A stretch of DNA of 63,282 bases from assembly GCA_900320585.1 (NCBI GenBank), contig ONSV01000005.1:1-63282 (forward strand), read 5' to 3'. Positions within the stretch are counted from its first letter, which is position 1, and every line of letters begins with the position of its first letter. Shown here in pieces: positions 53,255 to 62,207 of the stretch. This DNA is from an uncultured Prevotellaceae bacterium. GTDB lineage: Bacteria; Bacteroidota; Bacteroidia; Bacteroidales; Bacteroidaceae. A program made the position numbers and the translations under genes. The notes below the pieces were generated by a model. The model was not told where the DNA came from, made no database searches, and saw nothing but the letters and a program-made list of their open reading frames with translations.

Positions 53255-54436
53255 ATGAAAGAACTCGCATTGAAATACGGTTGCAATCCCAACCAGAAGC
53301 CCTCACGTATCTTCATGGAGAACGGTGAGCTGCCCATCGAAGTGCTCAACGGCCGTCCTGGCTACATCAATTTCCTCGACGCTCTCAACAGCTGGCAATT
53401 GGTGAAAGAACTGAAGCAAGCCACCGGCCTTGCCTCGGCTGCCAGCTTCAAGCATGTGTCGCCCGCCGGCGCCGCCGTCGGCCTTCCCTTGAGCGACACC
53501 CTCCGCAAGGTCTACTTCGTTGATGACATCAAGGAGGAGCTCTCCCCCATTGCCAGTGCCTATGCCCGTGCCCGTGGTGCCGACCGCATGAGCAGCTATG
53601 GCGACTTCGTTGCCCTGAGCGACACCTGTGATGCCGTGACGGCCAACCTGCTGAAGCGTGAGGTCTCGGATGGTGTCATTGCCCCCGACTACACCCCCGA
53701 GGCTCTTGAGATTCTCCGTGCCAAGCGCAAGGGCACCTATAATGTGCTGAAGATCGACCCCTCCTACCAGCCCGAGCCGGTGGAGCGCAAGCAAGTGTTC
53801 GGCATTACCTTCGAGCAAGGGCGCAACGAGATCCGTCTCGACGACCCCGTGCTGTTCGAGAACATCCCCACACAGTGCAAGGAATTCCCCAAGGAAGCCC
53901 TCCGCGACCTCATCATCGCCCTCATCACGCTGAAATACACCCAGAGCAACAGTGTGTGCTATGTGAAAGACGGCCAGGCCATCGGCATCGGTGCCGGTCA
54001 GCAGAGCCGCATCCACTGTACCCGTCTTGCCGGCAACAAGGCCGACATCTGGTGGCTCCGTCAGCATCCCAAGGTGATGTCGCTGCCCTTCGTTCCCGGA
54101 ATCCGCCGCGCCGACCGCGACAACACCATCGACGTGTATATCTCTGAAGACCACGACGACGTGCTCCGCGAGGGCACCTGGCAGCTGTTCTTCACCGAGA
54201 AGCCCGAGGTGCTGACGATGGAAGAGAAGAAAGCGTGGATAGCCCAGAACACGAAAGTCTCGCTGGGCAGCGATGCCTTCTTCCCCTTCGGCGACAATAT
54301 CGAGCGCGCTCACAAGAGCGGTGTGGAGTACATTGCCCAGGCCGGCGGTTCGGTTCGCGACGACCATGTGATAGCCACCTGCGACAAATACGGCATCGCC
54401 ATGGCCTTCACCGGCGTACGCCTCTTCCACCATTAA
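53255..54436 (+). CDS. AICAR transformylase (stand-alone C-terminal half of PurH)
   Basis: 393 residues covering the AICARFT domain: LKYGCNPNQKPSRIFM, SFKHVSPAGAAVGLPL with the catalytic Lys-His, SNSVCYVKDGQAIGIGAGQQSR and GDNIERAHKSGVEYIAQAGG. Transfers formyl from 10-formyl-THF to AICAR. The cyclohydrolase domain is separate at 37150. It starts with MKELALKYG and has no leftover MGS domain, so it is a genuine single-domain gene. A 69-residue basic protein follows 12 nt later. Confidence 0.92.
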   Translation: MKELALKYGCNPNQKPSRIFMENGELPIEVLNGRPGYINFLDALNSWQLVKELKQATGLASAASFKHVSPAGAAVGLPLSDTLRKVYFVDDIKEELSPIASAYARARGADRMSSYGDFVALSDTCDAVTANLLKREVSDGVIAPDYTPEALEILRAKRKGTYNVLKIDPSYQPEPVERKQVFGITFEQGRNEIRLDDPVLFENIPTQCKEFPKEALRDLIIALITLKYTQSNSVCYVKDGQAIGIGAGQQSRIHCTRLAGNKADIWWLRQHPKVMSLPFVPGIRRADRDNTIDVYISEDHDDVLREGTWQLFFTEKPEVLTMEEKKAWIAQNTKVSLGSDAFFPFGDNIERAHKSGVEYIAQAGGSVRDDHVIATCDKYGIAMAFTGVRLFHH

Positions 54437-54448
54437 AACGTCATCAAG

Positions 54449-54658
54449 ATGAGCAAGGGAGACGATATCGACAGCATCATCCAGGAAGGCATTGTGTGGG
54501 GTCGCGGTGTCCGCACCAGCAATCCTGACAGCAAGCGTTCGAAGACCAAGACCAAGGCCAAGAAGAAGGCCTACATCACTGGTGCTCATGGCAGTGGCAG
54601 TGCCCGCCAGAAGGCCAAATACCGCACGGCTCGTGCCAACCGTCATAAGAACGGATAA
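54449..54658 (+). CDS. Small basic protein of unknown function
   Basis: 69 residues; acidic start SKGDDIDSIIQEGIVWGRGV, then Lys/Arg/Ala-rich KTKTKAKKKAYITGAHGSG. No membrane segment. The lysine-rich half suggests nucleic-acid or ribosome binding. It is between the AICAR transformylase stop and a good terminator, so likely co-transcribed. No family recognised. Confidence 0.65.
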   Translation: MSKGDDIDSIIQEGIVWGRGVRTSNPDSKRSKTKTKAKKKAYITGAHGSGSARQKAKYRTARANRHKNG

Positions 54659-54692
54659 AGAGTCATCTCATCAAAAACCAAACGCATACTGC

Positions 54693-54729
54693 AAGCCGCC
54701 GCTCCTCAATAGAAGAGCGGCGGCTTTTT
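54693..54729 (+). terminator. Terminator after the AICARFT operon
   Basis: Perfect 12-bp GC-rich stem (54693-54704 with 54715-54726) and T5. Confidence 0.88.
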
Positions 54730-54751
54730 CCTGTTCATGCATGGCTGCATC

Positions 54752-55552
54752 TCAGCGTTCCAGCATGATGCCCGAGAATATCCGTCCGGAGTTGATGCCC
54801 AACCGTCGTGCCGAGAAGAAGTCGTCGTGGTGGATGTAGGTACAGATACCTGCCACATGGATGCCCGTTTCGGGCACTCCTGCCTCCATCAGCTGTTGTT
54901 TGTTGCACACCCAGAGGTCGATGTGCCATTTCTCGTATTTGCGCGCCATGCGGGCCATATCAAACCCAGCTTGTGCGAACTGTTCATACACCTCATCTCC
55001 CACCTCGAACGACTCGAGCGAGATACCTGGTCCGATGACCGCCCTGAGCTGTTGTGGACACGACCCATAAGTGCTCGCCATGGCCTTCACGGCTTTCTGC
55101 ACGATGCGTTTCACCGTGCCCCTCCATCCGGCATGCACGGCACAACAGGCATGGTGTGCGCCGTCGTAGAGCAGGATGGGTATGCAGTCGGCCGTGGAGA
55201 CACCGATGCACACGCCTTTGAGGTTGGTCATCACGGCATCGATGCCCTCAAGGCACCCTTTCGGCCCGAGTTCGGCCGAAAGGACCTGGGGGCATTCTGC
55301 CATCCATTGCCTGTCGATTATCGCCACGGCATCGCCATGTGTCTGATGCGGATACACCAAGCAACCGGCATCAATGCCAAGCAACTGGCACAGCGCCTTC
55401 CTGTTGGCCACGATATCCTCCTCCCTGTCGCCACAATAATAGTTGATGTTGAACGAGGCGTAGTTGCCCGTCCCCACCCCACCATGTCGGGTGGTGCTGA
55501 AGGCAGTCACCTCTGGCCCCAGGTCATAAAGATGAAGCACGGGCTCCGTCAT
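54752..55552 (-). CDS. pgeF: Peptidoglycan editing factor/multicopper-polyphenol oxidase-like protein
   Basis: 266 residues from [10 protein letters not shown]; the ATG overlaps the obgE stop (ATGA). [31 protein letters not shown] and [16 protein letters not shown] are PgeF/YfiH signatures, with the Cys and two His zinc site. Members hydrolyse misincorporated L-Ser in peptidoglycan precursors or act as purine nucleoside-active enzymes. Confidence 0.93.
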   Translation of the reverse strand: MTEPVLHLYDLGPEVTAFSTTRHGGVGTGNYASFNINYYCGDREEDIVANRKALCQLLGIDAGCLVYPHQTHGDAVAIIDRQWMAECPQVLSAELGPKGCLEGIDAVMTNLKGVCIGVSTADCIPILLYDGAHHACCAVHAGWRGTVKRIVQKAVKAMASTYGSCPQQLRAVIGPGISLESFEVGDEVYEQFAQAGFDMARMARKYEKWHIDLWVCNKQQLMEAGVPETGIHVAGICTYIHHDDFFSARRLGINSGRIFSGIMLER

Positions 55553-56718
55553 GGCTCCTCGTCCTCGTATTCGAAGTCGTCGAGCCACTCGATATCGTCC
55601 TGGCCGTCGGTCTCCACCTCGATGGCACCATCCTCGCCCTCCTCTGCCAGTTCCTTGGCAAATCGGGCCATATCTTTGTCGCGGTGCACCAAGGTGTCCT
55701 CGGCCATGATGGTCTGCAGCTTGTTGCTCTCGCTATTGAGTTCGGCCCACAGCACGTTCTTCAGTTCCTCCAGTCCCTGTCCGGTGACCGAGGAGATGAA
55801 CACCGTCTGCACTCCATCGGGCAAAGTGTCGCGCAGCATGTCGATGAGTTCCTCATCAAGAAGGTCGCACTTGGTCACGGCCAGCACGCGGTGCTTGTCG
55901 AGCATCTCGGGATTGAACTTCCCCAGTTCGTTGAGCAGCACCTCATATTCATGCTTGATGTCCTCGGTGTCGCCCGGCACCATGAAGAGGAGCAGGGAGT
56001 TGCGCTCGATATGGCGCAGGAACCGCAGTCCGAGCCCCTTTCCCTCGCTGGCCCCCTCTATGATGCCCGGTATATCGGCCATCACGAACGACTGTTTGTC
56101 GTGATAGCCCACGATACCCAATGAGGGCTCGAGCGTGGTGAAAGGATAATTGGCAATCTTTGGCCTTGCGCTCGAGAGCGACGAGAGCAAGGTCGACTTG
56201 CCAGCATTGGGGAATCCCACCAGTCCCACGTCGGCCAGCAGCTTCAGTTCGAGGATGATGGTCATCTCCTGCATGGGCTCGCCAGGCTGGGCGAACCTCG
56301 GAGCCTGGTTGGTAGCCGAGCGGAACTGGAAATTCCCCAGTCCGCCACGCCCGCCTTTCAGCAGGCACACCACCTGACCGTCGTACGACACGTCGCACAC
56401 GAATTTTCCCGTCTCGGCATCGTAGACCACCGTGCCACAAGGCACATCGATATACTCATCCTTTCCTTTGGTGCCATGGCATTTGTCGCGGCCGCCATTC
56501 CCACCATGCTGCGCGAAGACGTGTCTTTGGTATTTCAGGTGGAGAAGGGTCCAGTAGTTGTGGTTTCCCCTGAGGAACACACTACCCCCGTCGCCTCCGT
56601 CGCCTCCGTCGGGACCGCCATTAGGATTGTATTTCACATGCTTCAGGTGCATGGATCCCCGTCCGCCCTTTCCCGAGCGGCAACAAATCTTCACATAGTC
56701 AACAAAATTCGATTCCAT
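55549..56718 (-). CDS. obgE: GTPase ObgE
   Basis: 389 residues; glycine-rich Obg fold ([20 protein letters not shown]), P-loop [16 protein letters not shown], switch regions [14 protein letters not shown] and [16 protein letters not shown], NKxD-like TKCDLLDE. Followed by an acidic C-terminal tail. Ribosome assembly GTPase. Minus-strand run with hpt-adk upstream (96-nt gap) and pgeF downstream. Confidence 0.96.
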   Translation of the reverse strand: MESNFVDYVKICCRSGKGGRGSMHLKHVKYNPNGGPDGGDGGDGGSVFLRGNHNYWTLLHLKYQRHVFAQHGGNGGRDKCHGTKGKDEYIDVPCGTVVYDAETGKFVCDVSYDGQVVCLLKGGRGGLGNFQFRSATNQAPRFAQPGEPMQEMTIILELKLLADVGLVGFPNAGKSTLLSSLSSARPKIANYPFTTLEPSLGIVGYHDKQSFVMADIPGIIEGASEGKGLGLRFLRHIERNSLLLFMVPGDTEDIKHEYEVLLNELGKFNPEMLDKHRVLAVTKCDLLDEELIDMLRDTLPDGVQTVFISSVTGQGLEELKNVLWAELNSESNKLQTIMAEDTLVHRDKDMARFAKELAEEGEDGAIEVETDGQDDIEWLDDFEYEDEEP

Positions 56719-56814
56719 AATCTTACATGCGTACGCCCACCCACCCCCAGCATTCGCTCAGGATGGGCAGACGAAGTTTTTTTAATAAAAAGGACTAACG
56801 GCCGAAACGCGTTG

Positions 56815-57906
56815 TCAGATGGCATCAATCACCGCGCAGATATCGGCGAAGATACGGTCGAGAGAGCCCAGTCCGTTGATAGGCCTGCGCAGTCCCTCCT
56901 TCTCATACCAGTCGATGAGCGGCGATGTCTGGTTATGGTACACATCAAGTCTCTTCTTGATGGTCTCCTCGTTGTCGTCACTGCGCCCACTCTCAAGACC
57001 TCTCTTCACCAGTCGGGTCATGAGCTCATCCTCTGGCACGTCGAGCTCGATCATGGCAGCCACTTCGTGTCCACGCTCGGCAAGCATTTTCTTCAGCGCC
57101 TCGGCCTGTGGCACGGTGCGTGGGAATCCGTCGAAGATCACCCCCTTGTGCTCGCTGCCGAAACTGTCGTAGACCTTAGCCAGCATGTCGATGATGAGGC
57201 TGTCGGGCACCAGTTTGCCCTCGTCGATATACTGCCTTGCAGTTTGTCCGAGCGGGGTTCCGTTTTTCATCTCGTTCCGCAGCACGTCGCCAGTGGAAAT
57301 ATGGTTGAGTCCATACTTCTCGATGATGAGGTCGCTCTGCGTGCCTTTTCCCGAACCGGGAGCGCCAAAAATTACGATATTCTTCATATTGTTTGGGTTA
57401 TTTTGAGTAACTTGCTCATCGCTGATGAGCGTGTAGATGTCTTTGAGGTTTCGCCCTTGCTGGTCGTAGTCGAGTCCGTATCCCAAGATGAAGTCATTGG
57501 GTATGGATATGGCCACATACTCCACATTGATGTCCACCTGCAGTTTCTCGGGTTTGAGCAGCAGCGTGCACACATGCACCGACTCTGGGTTACGTGTTCC
57601 CAGTGATTCGAGCATCTGCTGGATGGTGAGTCCTGTCTCCACGATATCTTCCACGATGATGACGGTTCGTCCTGCCAGGTTTTCGTTGATACCAATCACC
57701 TCTTTCACCTTTCCCGTAGAAGTGGTGCCCTGGTAGGAAGCCAGTTTCACGAAAGAAATCTCGCAAGGAATCGTGAGTTCGCGCATCAGGTCGGCCGCGA
57801 AGATGAATGAGCCGTTGAGCACAGCCAGAAGCAGAGGATTCTTCCCCGCCATATCATGGTTGATTCTCTCTCCAAACGTCTTGTCCTTAATTGTTACTGT
57901 TTTCAT
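56815..57906 (-). CDS. Hypoxanthine phosphoribosyltransferase-adenylate kinase fusion
   Basis: 363 residues from MKTVTIKDKTF. The first ~165 are Hpt: VLNGSFIFAADLMREL, SYQGTTSTGKVKEVIG, the PRPP loop IIVEDIVETGLTI, and SIPNDFILGYGLDYD. A linker SDEQVTQNNPNN then runs without stop into adenylate kinase, whose own start M is kept (57387): FGAPGSGKGTQSDLI, GDVLRNEMKNGTP, GFPRTVPQAEAL. The Hpt N-terminal helix expected between KDKTF and ERINHDM seems missing. Hpt salvages hypoxanthine to IMP; Adk phosphorylates AMP. An 83-bp repeat promoter sits 55 nt upstream. Confidence 0.88.
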   Translation of the reverse strand: MKTVTIKDKTFGERINHDMAGKNPLLLAVLNGSFIFAADLMRELTIPCEISFVKLASYQGTTSTGKVKEVIGINENLAGRTVIIVEDIVETGLTIQQMLESLGTRNPESVHVCTLLLKPEKLQVDINVEYVAISIPNDFILGYGLDYDQQGRNLKDIYTLISDEQVTQNNPNNMKNIVIFGAPGSGKGTQSDLIIEKYGLNHISTGDVLRNEMKNGTPLGQTARQYIDEGKLVPDSLIIDMLAKVYDSFGSEHKGVIFDGFPRTVPQAEALKKMLAERGHEVAAMIELDVPEDELMTRLVKRGLESGRSDDNEETIKKRLDVYHNQTSPLIDWYEKEGLRRPINGLGSLDRIFADICAVIDAI

Positions 57907-57959
57907 AGTCTTGAAAGTTTCTTTTGGCAAGGCGACGAAGGTCACATCACCGATTTATC

Positions 57960-58054
57960 AGCAAAGTTACGAAAAGTCGAGAGCAGGACAAAATGAATTC
58001 ATTCATTTTTCATGCCGAGACGGAGTAACTTCGCCACGTAGTGGCAAAGTTACG
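57960..58054 (-). repeat. 83-bp double-hairpin promoter repeat upstream of hpt-adk (inverted copy)
   Basis: On the minus strand one full unit (58054 down to 57972) and the start of the next (57971 down to 57960). TAACTTTG cores at 58045-58052 and 57962-57969 are again exactly 83 nt apart. Hairpin 1 stem reads GCCAC TAC GTGGC where the metF copy reads GCCGC TAT GCGGC: compensatory changes. Hairpin 2 AAAATGAA TGAA TTCATTTT differs from the metF copy only in the loop. Nothing else is seen in 58055-58213. Confidence 0.8.
57962..57992 (-). promoter_or_regulatory. hpt-adk promoter formed at the repeat junction
   Basis: Minus-strand TTTG (57989-57992), 19-nt spacer, TAACTTTG (57962-57969); same geometry as before metF. 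Confidence 0.7.
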
Positions 58055-58213
58055 AAAAAACGCGAGAAATGCAAAATGAAAGCATGCTTTTATTTCATCT
58101 CCAACCCAGATGAAAGATGTGCAAAACCGAAGTCGCAGTTGCCACCGAATGGTCTCAAAAACAAAAAAATGCAAAAAACCCGTTTTGAGGGCATCTTATT
58201 AGTATAAATTTCG

Positions 58214-58221
58214 TACTTTTG
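58214..58221 (+). promoter_or_regulatory. -7 element before the NAD(P)HX repair gene, near-leaderless
   Basis: TACTTTTG, 7 nt before the ATG; TTTG candidate at 58184-58187 is 26 nt away. Confidence 0.45.
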
Positions 58222-58228
58222 CCGCCAT

Positions 58229-59746
58229 ATGAAGATATTCACAAGTACCCAAATCAAAGAGCTCGACAAATATACCATCGAGCATGAGCCCATCAAGTCG
58301 ATAGACCTGATGGAGCGCTCAGCCAAAGCCATCACTCACGCCATTGCCAAGGAATGGGCTCCCAGCACCCCTATCGTGGTTTTTGCCGGACCGGGAAACA
58401 ATGGCGGCGACGCCTTGGCTGTATCCCGCATGTTGGCCGACAAGGGCTACACGGTAAGTGTCTACCTGTTCAACATCAGCAACAAGCTGTCTGACGACTG
58501 TTCCATCAATAGAGACCTGTGCCTTGACACGAAGAACATCAAGAAATTCGTGGAGGTGACCCATGAATTCGACCCCCCGCGCCTGAAACGCGGCACGCTG
58601 GTTGTAGACGGCCTGTTTGGCACCGGACTGAACAAGCCCTTGGAGAAAGGTTTCGCCTCGTTGGTGAAATACATCAACCAGTCGCCTTGTCAGGTGGTGA
58701 GCATCGACATGCCCTCGGGCCTGATGTCGGAGACCAACACCTACAACGACCACTCGCACATCATCGAGGCCGACCTCACGCTGACCATCGGCGTGAAGAA
58801 GCTCGCCATGTTCTTTGCCGACAACCAGAAGTATATCGGACGCCTGAAGGTGCTCGACATCAACCTGTCGCAGGAATACATCTCGAAGACCAGCACGATG
58901 TATACCATGCAGGAGATTGACGACGTGCGCTCGTTGGTGGTGCCCCGCAGCGATTTCGCCCACAAGGGCTTGATGGGCCACGCCCTGATCATCGCCGGCA
59001 GCTATGGCATGGCTGGCGCCGCCATACTCGCCTCGCGCGCGTGTCTGCGTTCGGGCACAGGCAAGCTCACCATCCTCACCCCCAAGCGCAATGTCGACAT
59101 CCTGCAAATCACCGTTCCCGAAGCCGTGTTGCAGTTCGACCATGAGGACAATTATTTCTCGGAGGCCATCAATGCCGACGAGTTCGACTCACTGGGCATT
59201 GGCCCAGGTCTGGGACAGTTGGAGGAGACCGCCATTGCCCTCATTGCCCAGTTGCGCCGCACCCAGTCGCACATTGTCATCGACGCCGACGCGCTGAACA
59301 TACTCTCCAACCACCGCGCATGGATGCAGCAGTTGCCCAAGGGCCTCATCCTCACGCCCCATCCCAAGGAGTTCGACCGTCTTAGCGGCACCCGTTGTGG
59401 CGACGACTGCGAGCGGTTGCAGAAAGCCGTGGAGATGGCCGTGAAGCTGCATGCCTTCATCATCCTCAAGGGCCACTTCTCTGCCCTTTGCCAACCCGAC
59501 GGTAAGGTGGTGTTCAACTCCACCGGCAACTCAGGCATGGCCACTGCAGGCAGCGGCGACGTGCTCACCGGTATCATCACCGGCCTGCTTGCCCGTGGCT
59601 ACAACCAGGCCGAGGCTTGCCAGATTGGCATGTTCGCCCATGGCTTGGCAGGCGACATGGCCGCCGAGGTGAAAGGCAAGGAGGGCATGGTGGCCAGCGA
59701 CATCATCGACTATCTGCCCAATGCTTTCAAGATGATTATGGAGTAA
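58229..59746 (+). CDS. nnr: Bifunctional NAD(P)HX epimerase/ADP-dependent dehydratase
   Basis: 505 residues: N-terminal YjeF epimerase domain (VFAGPGNNGGDALAVSRML, VVDGLFGTGLNKPL) and C-terminal ribokinase-like dehydratase (HALIIAGSYGMAGAAILA, NSTGNSGMATAGSGDVLTGI). Repairs hydrated NADH and NADPH. Monocistronic, with a terminator after it. Confidence 0.95.
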   Translation: MKIFTSTQIKELDKYTIEHEPIKSIDLMERSAKAITHAIAKEWAPSTPIVVFAGPGNNGGDALAVSRMLADKGYTVSVYLFNISNKLSDDCSINRDLCLDTKNIKKFVEVTHEFDPPRLKRGTLVVDGLFGTGLNKPLEKGFASLVKYINQSPCQVVSIDMPSGLMSETNTYNDHSHIIEADLTLTIGVKKLAMFFADNQKYIGRLKVLDINLSQEYISKTSTMYTMQEIDDVRSLVVPRSDFAHKGLMGHALIIAGSYGMAGAAILASRACLRSGTGKLTILTPKRNVDILQITVPEAVLQFDHEDNYFSEAINADEFDSLGIGPGLGQLEETAIALIAQLRRTQSHIVIDADALNILSNHRAWMQQLPKGLILTPHPKEFDRLSGTRCGDDCERLQKAVEMAVKLHAFIILKGHFSALCQPDGKVVFNSTGNSGMATAGSGDVLTGIITGLLARGYNQAEACQIGMFAHGLAGDMAAEVKGKEGMVASDIIDYLPNAFKMIME

Positions 59747-59769
59747 AACGAACCCAAAGAGTATACAAC

Positions 59770-59807
59770 CCAAAGAAGCCAAAGGCCGCGGCCTTTGGCT
59801 TCTTTGG
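59770..59807. terminator. Bidirectional terminator between nnr and the esterase gene
   Basis: A 38-nt near-perfect palindrome centred on CCGCGG, in the middle of convergent genes; stem CCAAAGAAGCCAAAGG/CCTTTGGCTTCTTTGG. Confidence 0.8.
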
Positions 59808-59832
59808 ATTTTCACACAGTCATATGTATCTC

Positions 59833-60933
59833 CTATCTGGTGAGGTCGACCGAAGAGGATGCTCCGTTCTTGCCATAGAACACGATGACGAGGTGCTGCT
59901 CCTCAGGGAAGAGGTTGGCATCAAGGTTCACCTCCTGTTCGCCATTCAGCGGTATGGTCTTGAGCACATTGCCAGAGAAGCTCACATATTCCACCTTGTC
60001 GAGCGGTCCATTTGCCACGGCATGAAGCACATCATTGCCAACGAGAGAGGCTTCCACATCGATAGAGGGTTTCTCTAAGTGCTGAGCCTGCTCGGTGAAT
60101 CCGTCGGTTATCTCGAATCCCATGGCCTGCAGCATCTTGATGGCATAACGTGTGCCGAGCGTACGGTATCCCGCTGTGGTGAAATGCACATGGTCGGGGC
60201 CAGCCTCGCACCCTACCGACGAAGCCACGTAGGCATTGGGCAGAACGGAAGGCAAGCGGTTGATAGTGGGGTTGGCATGAGCGCACACGCCATTTTGGTC
60301 GGTTCCCACTGTCTCGCCTACTACAAGAGGCACCTTCTTCGGGTCGAGATTCAAGTCGGAGATGATATCACCGTAGATTTTCTTCACTTTCTGCAACCAA
60401 CGGTCGTTGTATGCATCCGTCTCGCCCTGGTGCAGCAATATGCCCCTGATGACGCCATCTTGCTGTGCTTTCCGTGCCATTTCAATCAGTCGTCCATAGG
60501 GATTGCCCCCATAGGCAGCAATCTCGTTCTTGAGCCAATCGGGCTTGATGGTGTCGGTATAGGCCTTGTATCCATCCTTGTCGAAGAGGTCGATGGCGCA
60601 TCCATCCACCGCCACGTGTATCACGCCGATTCTCACCTTGTCGTTGAAGTTCTTCCGCATGGTGCGTCCGAAAAAGTCGACGAGCGACATGCCCGTATTG
60701 CTACGGCAGAGCGGTGGTTGGGCCTTCCGCCACTCCCCTATTTTCCTGTCGGGTCCATCGACGGCAGAGAGGCTGAGGAAGTTGGGATCATCGATATAAT
60801 CGCTTGGCGAGATTTTCCCTTGTCCCACCATATTTGACTGTCCGATACAGAGGAAGATATAGAAGAAGTCGTCTTTTGCCATCATCGTCAAGGGCATCAG
60901 GGCCATTAGGAACAAAACAAGTATTTTTCTCAT
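59833..60933 (-). CDS. Sialate O-acetylesterase-like (SASA/CE6-type) secreted esterase
   Basis: 366 residues; signal peptide ending MMAK. SGNH-like motifs: CIGQSNMVGQG with the serine, VDGCAIDLF, LLHQGETDAY, and DHVHFTTAGYRTLG with Asp/His. This fits the SASA (DUF303) family including sialate O-acetyl and carbohydrate acetylesterases; an intact Ser-Asp-His set is visible. Substrate unknown. It lies downstream of fba with a hairpin between. Confidence 0.88.
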   Translation of the reverse strand: MRKILVLFLMALMPLTMMAKDDFFYIFLCIGQSNMVGQGKISPSDYIDDPNFLSLSAVDGPDRKIGEWRKAQPPLCRSNTGMSLVDFFGRTMRKNFNDKVRIGVIHVAVDGCAIDLFDKDGYKAYTDTIKPDWLKNEIAAYGGNPYGRLIEMARKAQQDGVIRGILLHQGETDAYNDRWLQKVKKIYGDIISDLNLDPKKVPLVVGETVGTDQNGVCAHANPTINRLPSVLPNAYVASSVGCEAGPDHVHFTTAGYRTLGTRYAIKMLQAMGFEITDGFTEQAQHLEKPSIDVEASLVGNDVLHAVANGPLDKVEYVSFSGNVLKTIPLNGEQEVNLDANLFPEEQHLVIVFYGKNGASSSVDLTR

Positions 60934-60949
60934 GGTTTCTCCTTTCCCA

Positions 60950-60983
60950 ATGACGGGAGACCCCGCAGGAGGCCTCCCGTCAT
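60950..60983 (-). terminator. Weak hairpin after fba
   Basis: 10-bp stem (60950-60959, 60974-60983) without a T-run; may be a partial terminator or mRNA-stabilising hairpin. Confidence 0.35.
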
Positions 60984-61002
60984 CAACAAGTCGGTAAATG
61001 GA

Positions 61003-62013
61003 TTAGTCGAGCTGTGCGAGTTTGAAGTCGGAGCCAAGCACGTCCTTGATCTTGTGCTTGTACATCTTCTCCATCTCGTCGCGAGCAGGGCCACAATACT
61101 TACGAGGATCGAACTCACCTGGTTTCTCGGCGAGTACCTTGCGCACGGCAGCGGTGAAGGCGAGGCGTGAGTCGGAGTCGATATTGATCTTGCAAACGGC
61201 ACTCTTCGAGGCCTTGCGCAGCTGCTCCTCGGGGATACCCACGGCATCGGGCAGTTTGCCACCATACTCATTGATGATATCAACATACTCCTGTGGCACT
61301 GAACTTGAGCCATGGAGCACGATGGGGAATCCAGGAAGCTTCTCCATGATGGCGTCGAGCACGTCGAAAGCCAGTGGAGGGGGCACGAGCTTGCCGGTCT
61401 TCGGGTCGCGTGTGCACTGCTCGGGAGTGAACTTGTAAGCGCCATGAGAGGTACCGATAGAGATAGCGAGCGAGTCGCATCCTGTGCGGGTAGCGAAGTC
61501 GATCACCTCCTCGGGTTTGGTGTAATGGCTCTCAGCAGCCACCACTTCGTCCTCAACACCGGCGAGCACACCCAGCTCAGCCTCTACGGTCACGCCAAAC
61601 TGATGTGCGTAGTCAACCACCTTCTTGGTGAGAGCGATGTTCTCCTCATAGGGGAGCGAGGAGCCGTCGATCATCACTGACGAGAAGCCGAAGTCAACGC
61701 AGCTCTTGCAAGTCTCGAAGCTGTCGCCATGGTCGAGGTGGAGGGCAATCTCCGGATGCTTGCATCCCAGTTCCTTTGCATACTCCACGGCACCCTGAGC
61801 CATATACTGCAGCAAGGTCTGGTTGGCATAGTTGCGTGCGCCTTTCGACACCTGGAGGATGACGGGGCTCTTGAGGTCGCTGGAAGCCTTGATGATGGCC
61901 TGGAGCTGCTCCATATTGTTGAAGTTGAAAGCGGGGATGGCATAACCGCCATTGATGGCACGTGCGAACATATCCTTAGTGTTCACAAGGCCCAAAGTTC
62001 TGTAATCTACCAT
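61003..62013 (-). CDS. fba: Class II fructose-bisphosphate aldolase
   Basis: 336 residues; IPAFNFNNMEQLQAI, LHLDHGDSFETC with zinc His, SVMIDGSSLPYEENI, DSLAISIGTSHGAYKF, LHGSSSVPQEYVDIIN. Cleaves FBP in glycolysis/gluconeogenesis; zinc-dependent. Single gene with its own promoter. Confidence 0.96.
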   Translation of the reverse strand: MVDYRTLGLVNTKDMFARAINGGYAIPAFNFNNMEQLQAIIKASSDLKSPVILQVSKGARNYANQTLLQYMAQGAVEYAKELGCKHPEIALHLDHGDSFETCKSCVDFGFSSVMIDGSSLPYEENIALTKKVVDYAHQFGVTVEAELGVLAGVEDEVVAAESHYTKPEEVIDFATRTGCDSLAISIGTSHGAYKFTPEQCTRDPKTGKLVPPPLAFDVLDAIMEKLPGFPIVLHGSSSVPQEYVDIINEYGGKLPDAVGIPEEQLRKASKSAVCKINIDSDSRLAFTAAVRKVLAEKPGEFDPRKYCGPARDEMEKMYKHKIKDVLGSDFKLAQLD

Positions 62014-62062
62014 AATATTGACAATATGTTTGTTAAAATAAAAAATGCATTTTTCGTGATTG

Positions 62063-62093
62063 CAAAATTAGCATTTTAAATTGTCAAATCAAA
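62063..62093 (-). promoter_or_regulatory. Promoter of fba
   Basis: Minus-strand TTTG (62090-62093), 19-nt spacer, TAATTTTG (62063-62070); leader ~50 nt. Confidence 0.6.
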
Positions 62094-62207
62094 GAGTTTG
62101 CGGTGATTTTTTTCCGTCCATTCTCTTGGTTTGATGTTTTATCATCCCCACCTTTCGGAGGGGGTATAGATTTTGCAAAACGCAGATAGCAAATGCCCTT
62201 TTGCGCC

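Noticed and set aside
53303-54646. 447-codon antisense frame over the AICAR transformylase gene
   Set aside because: Its content is Gly/Val/His/Leu-rich with no domain match; it is a shadow of the highly biased sense codon use.
56815-57387. Adenylate kinase as an independent gene starting at the internal ATG 57387
   Set aside because: Possible, but there is no stop, -7 box or ribosome site between it and hpt; the continuous frame is the simpler reading. Internal initiation remains possible.
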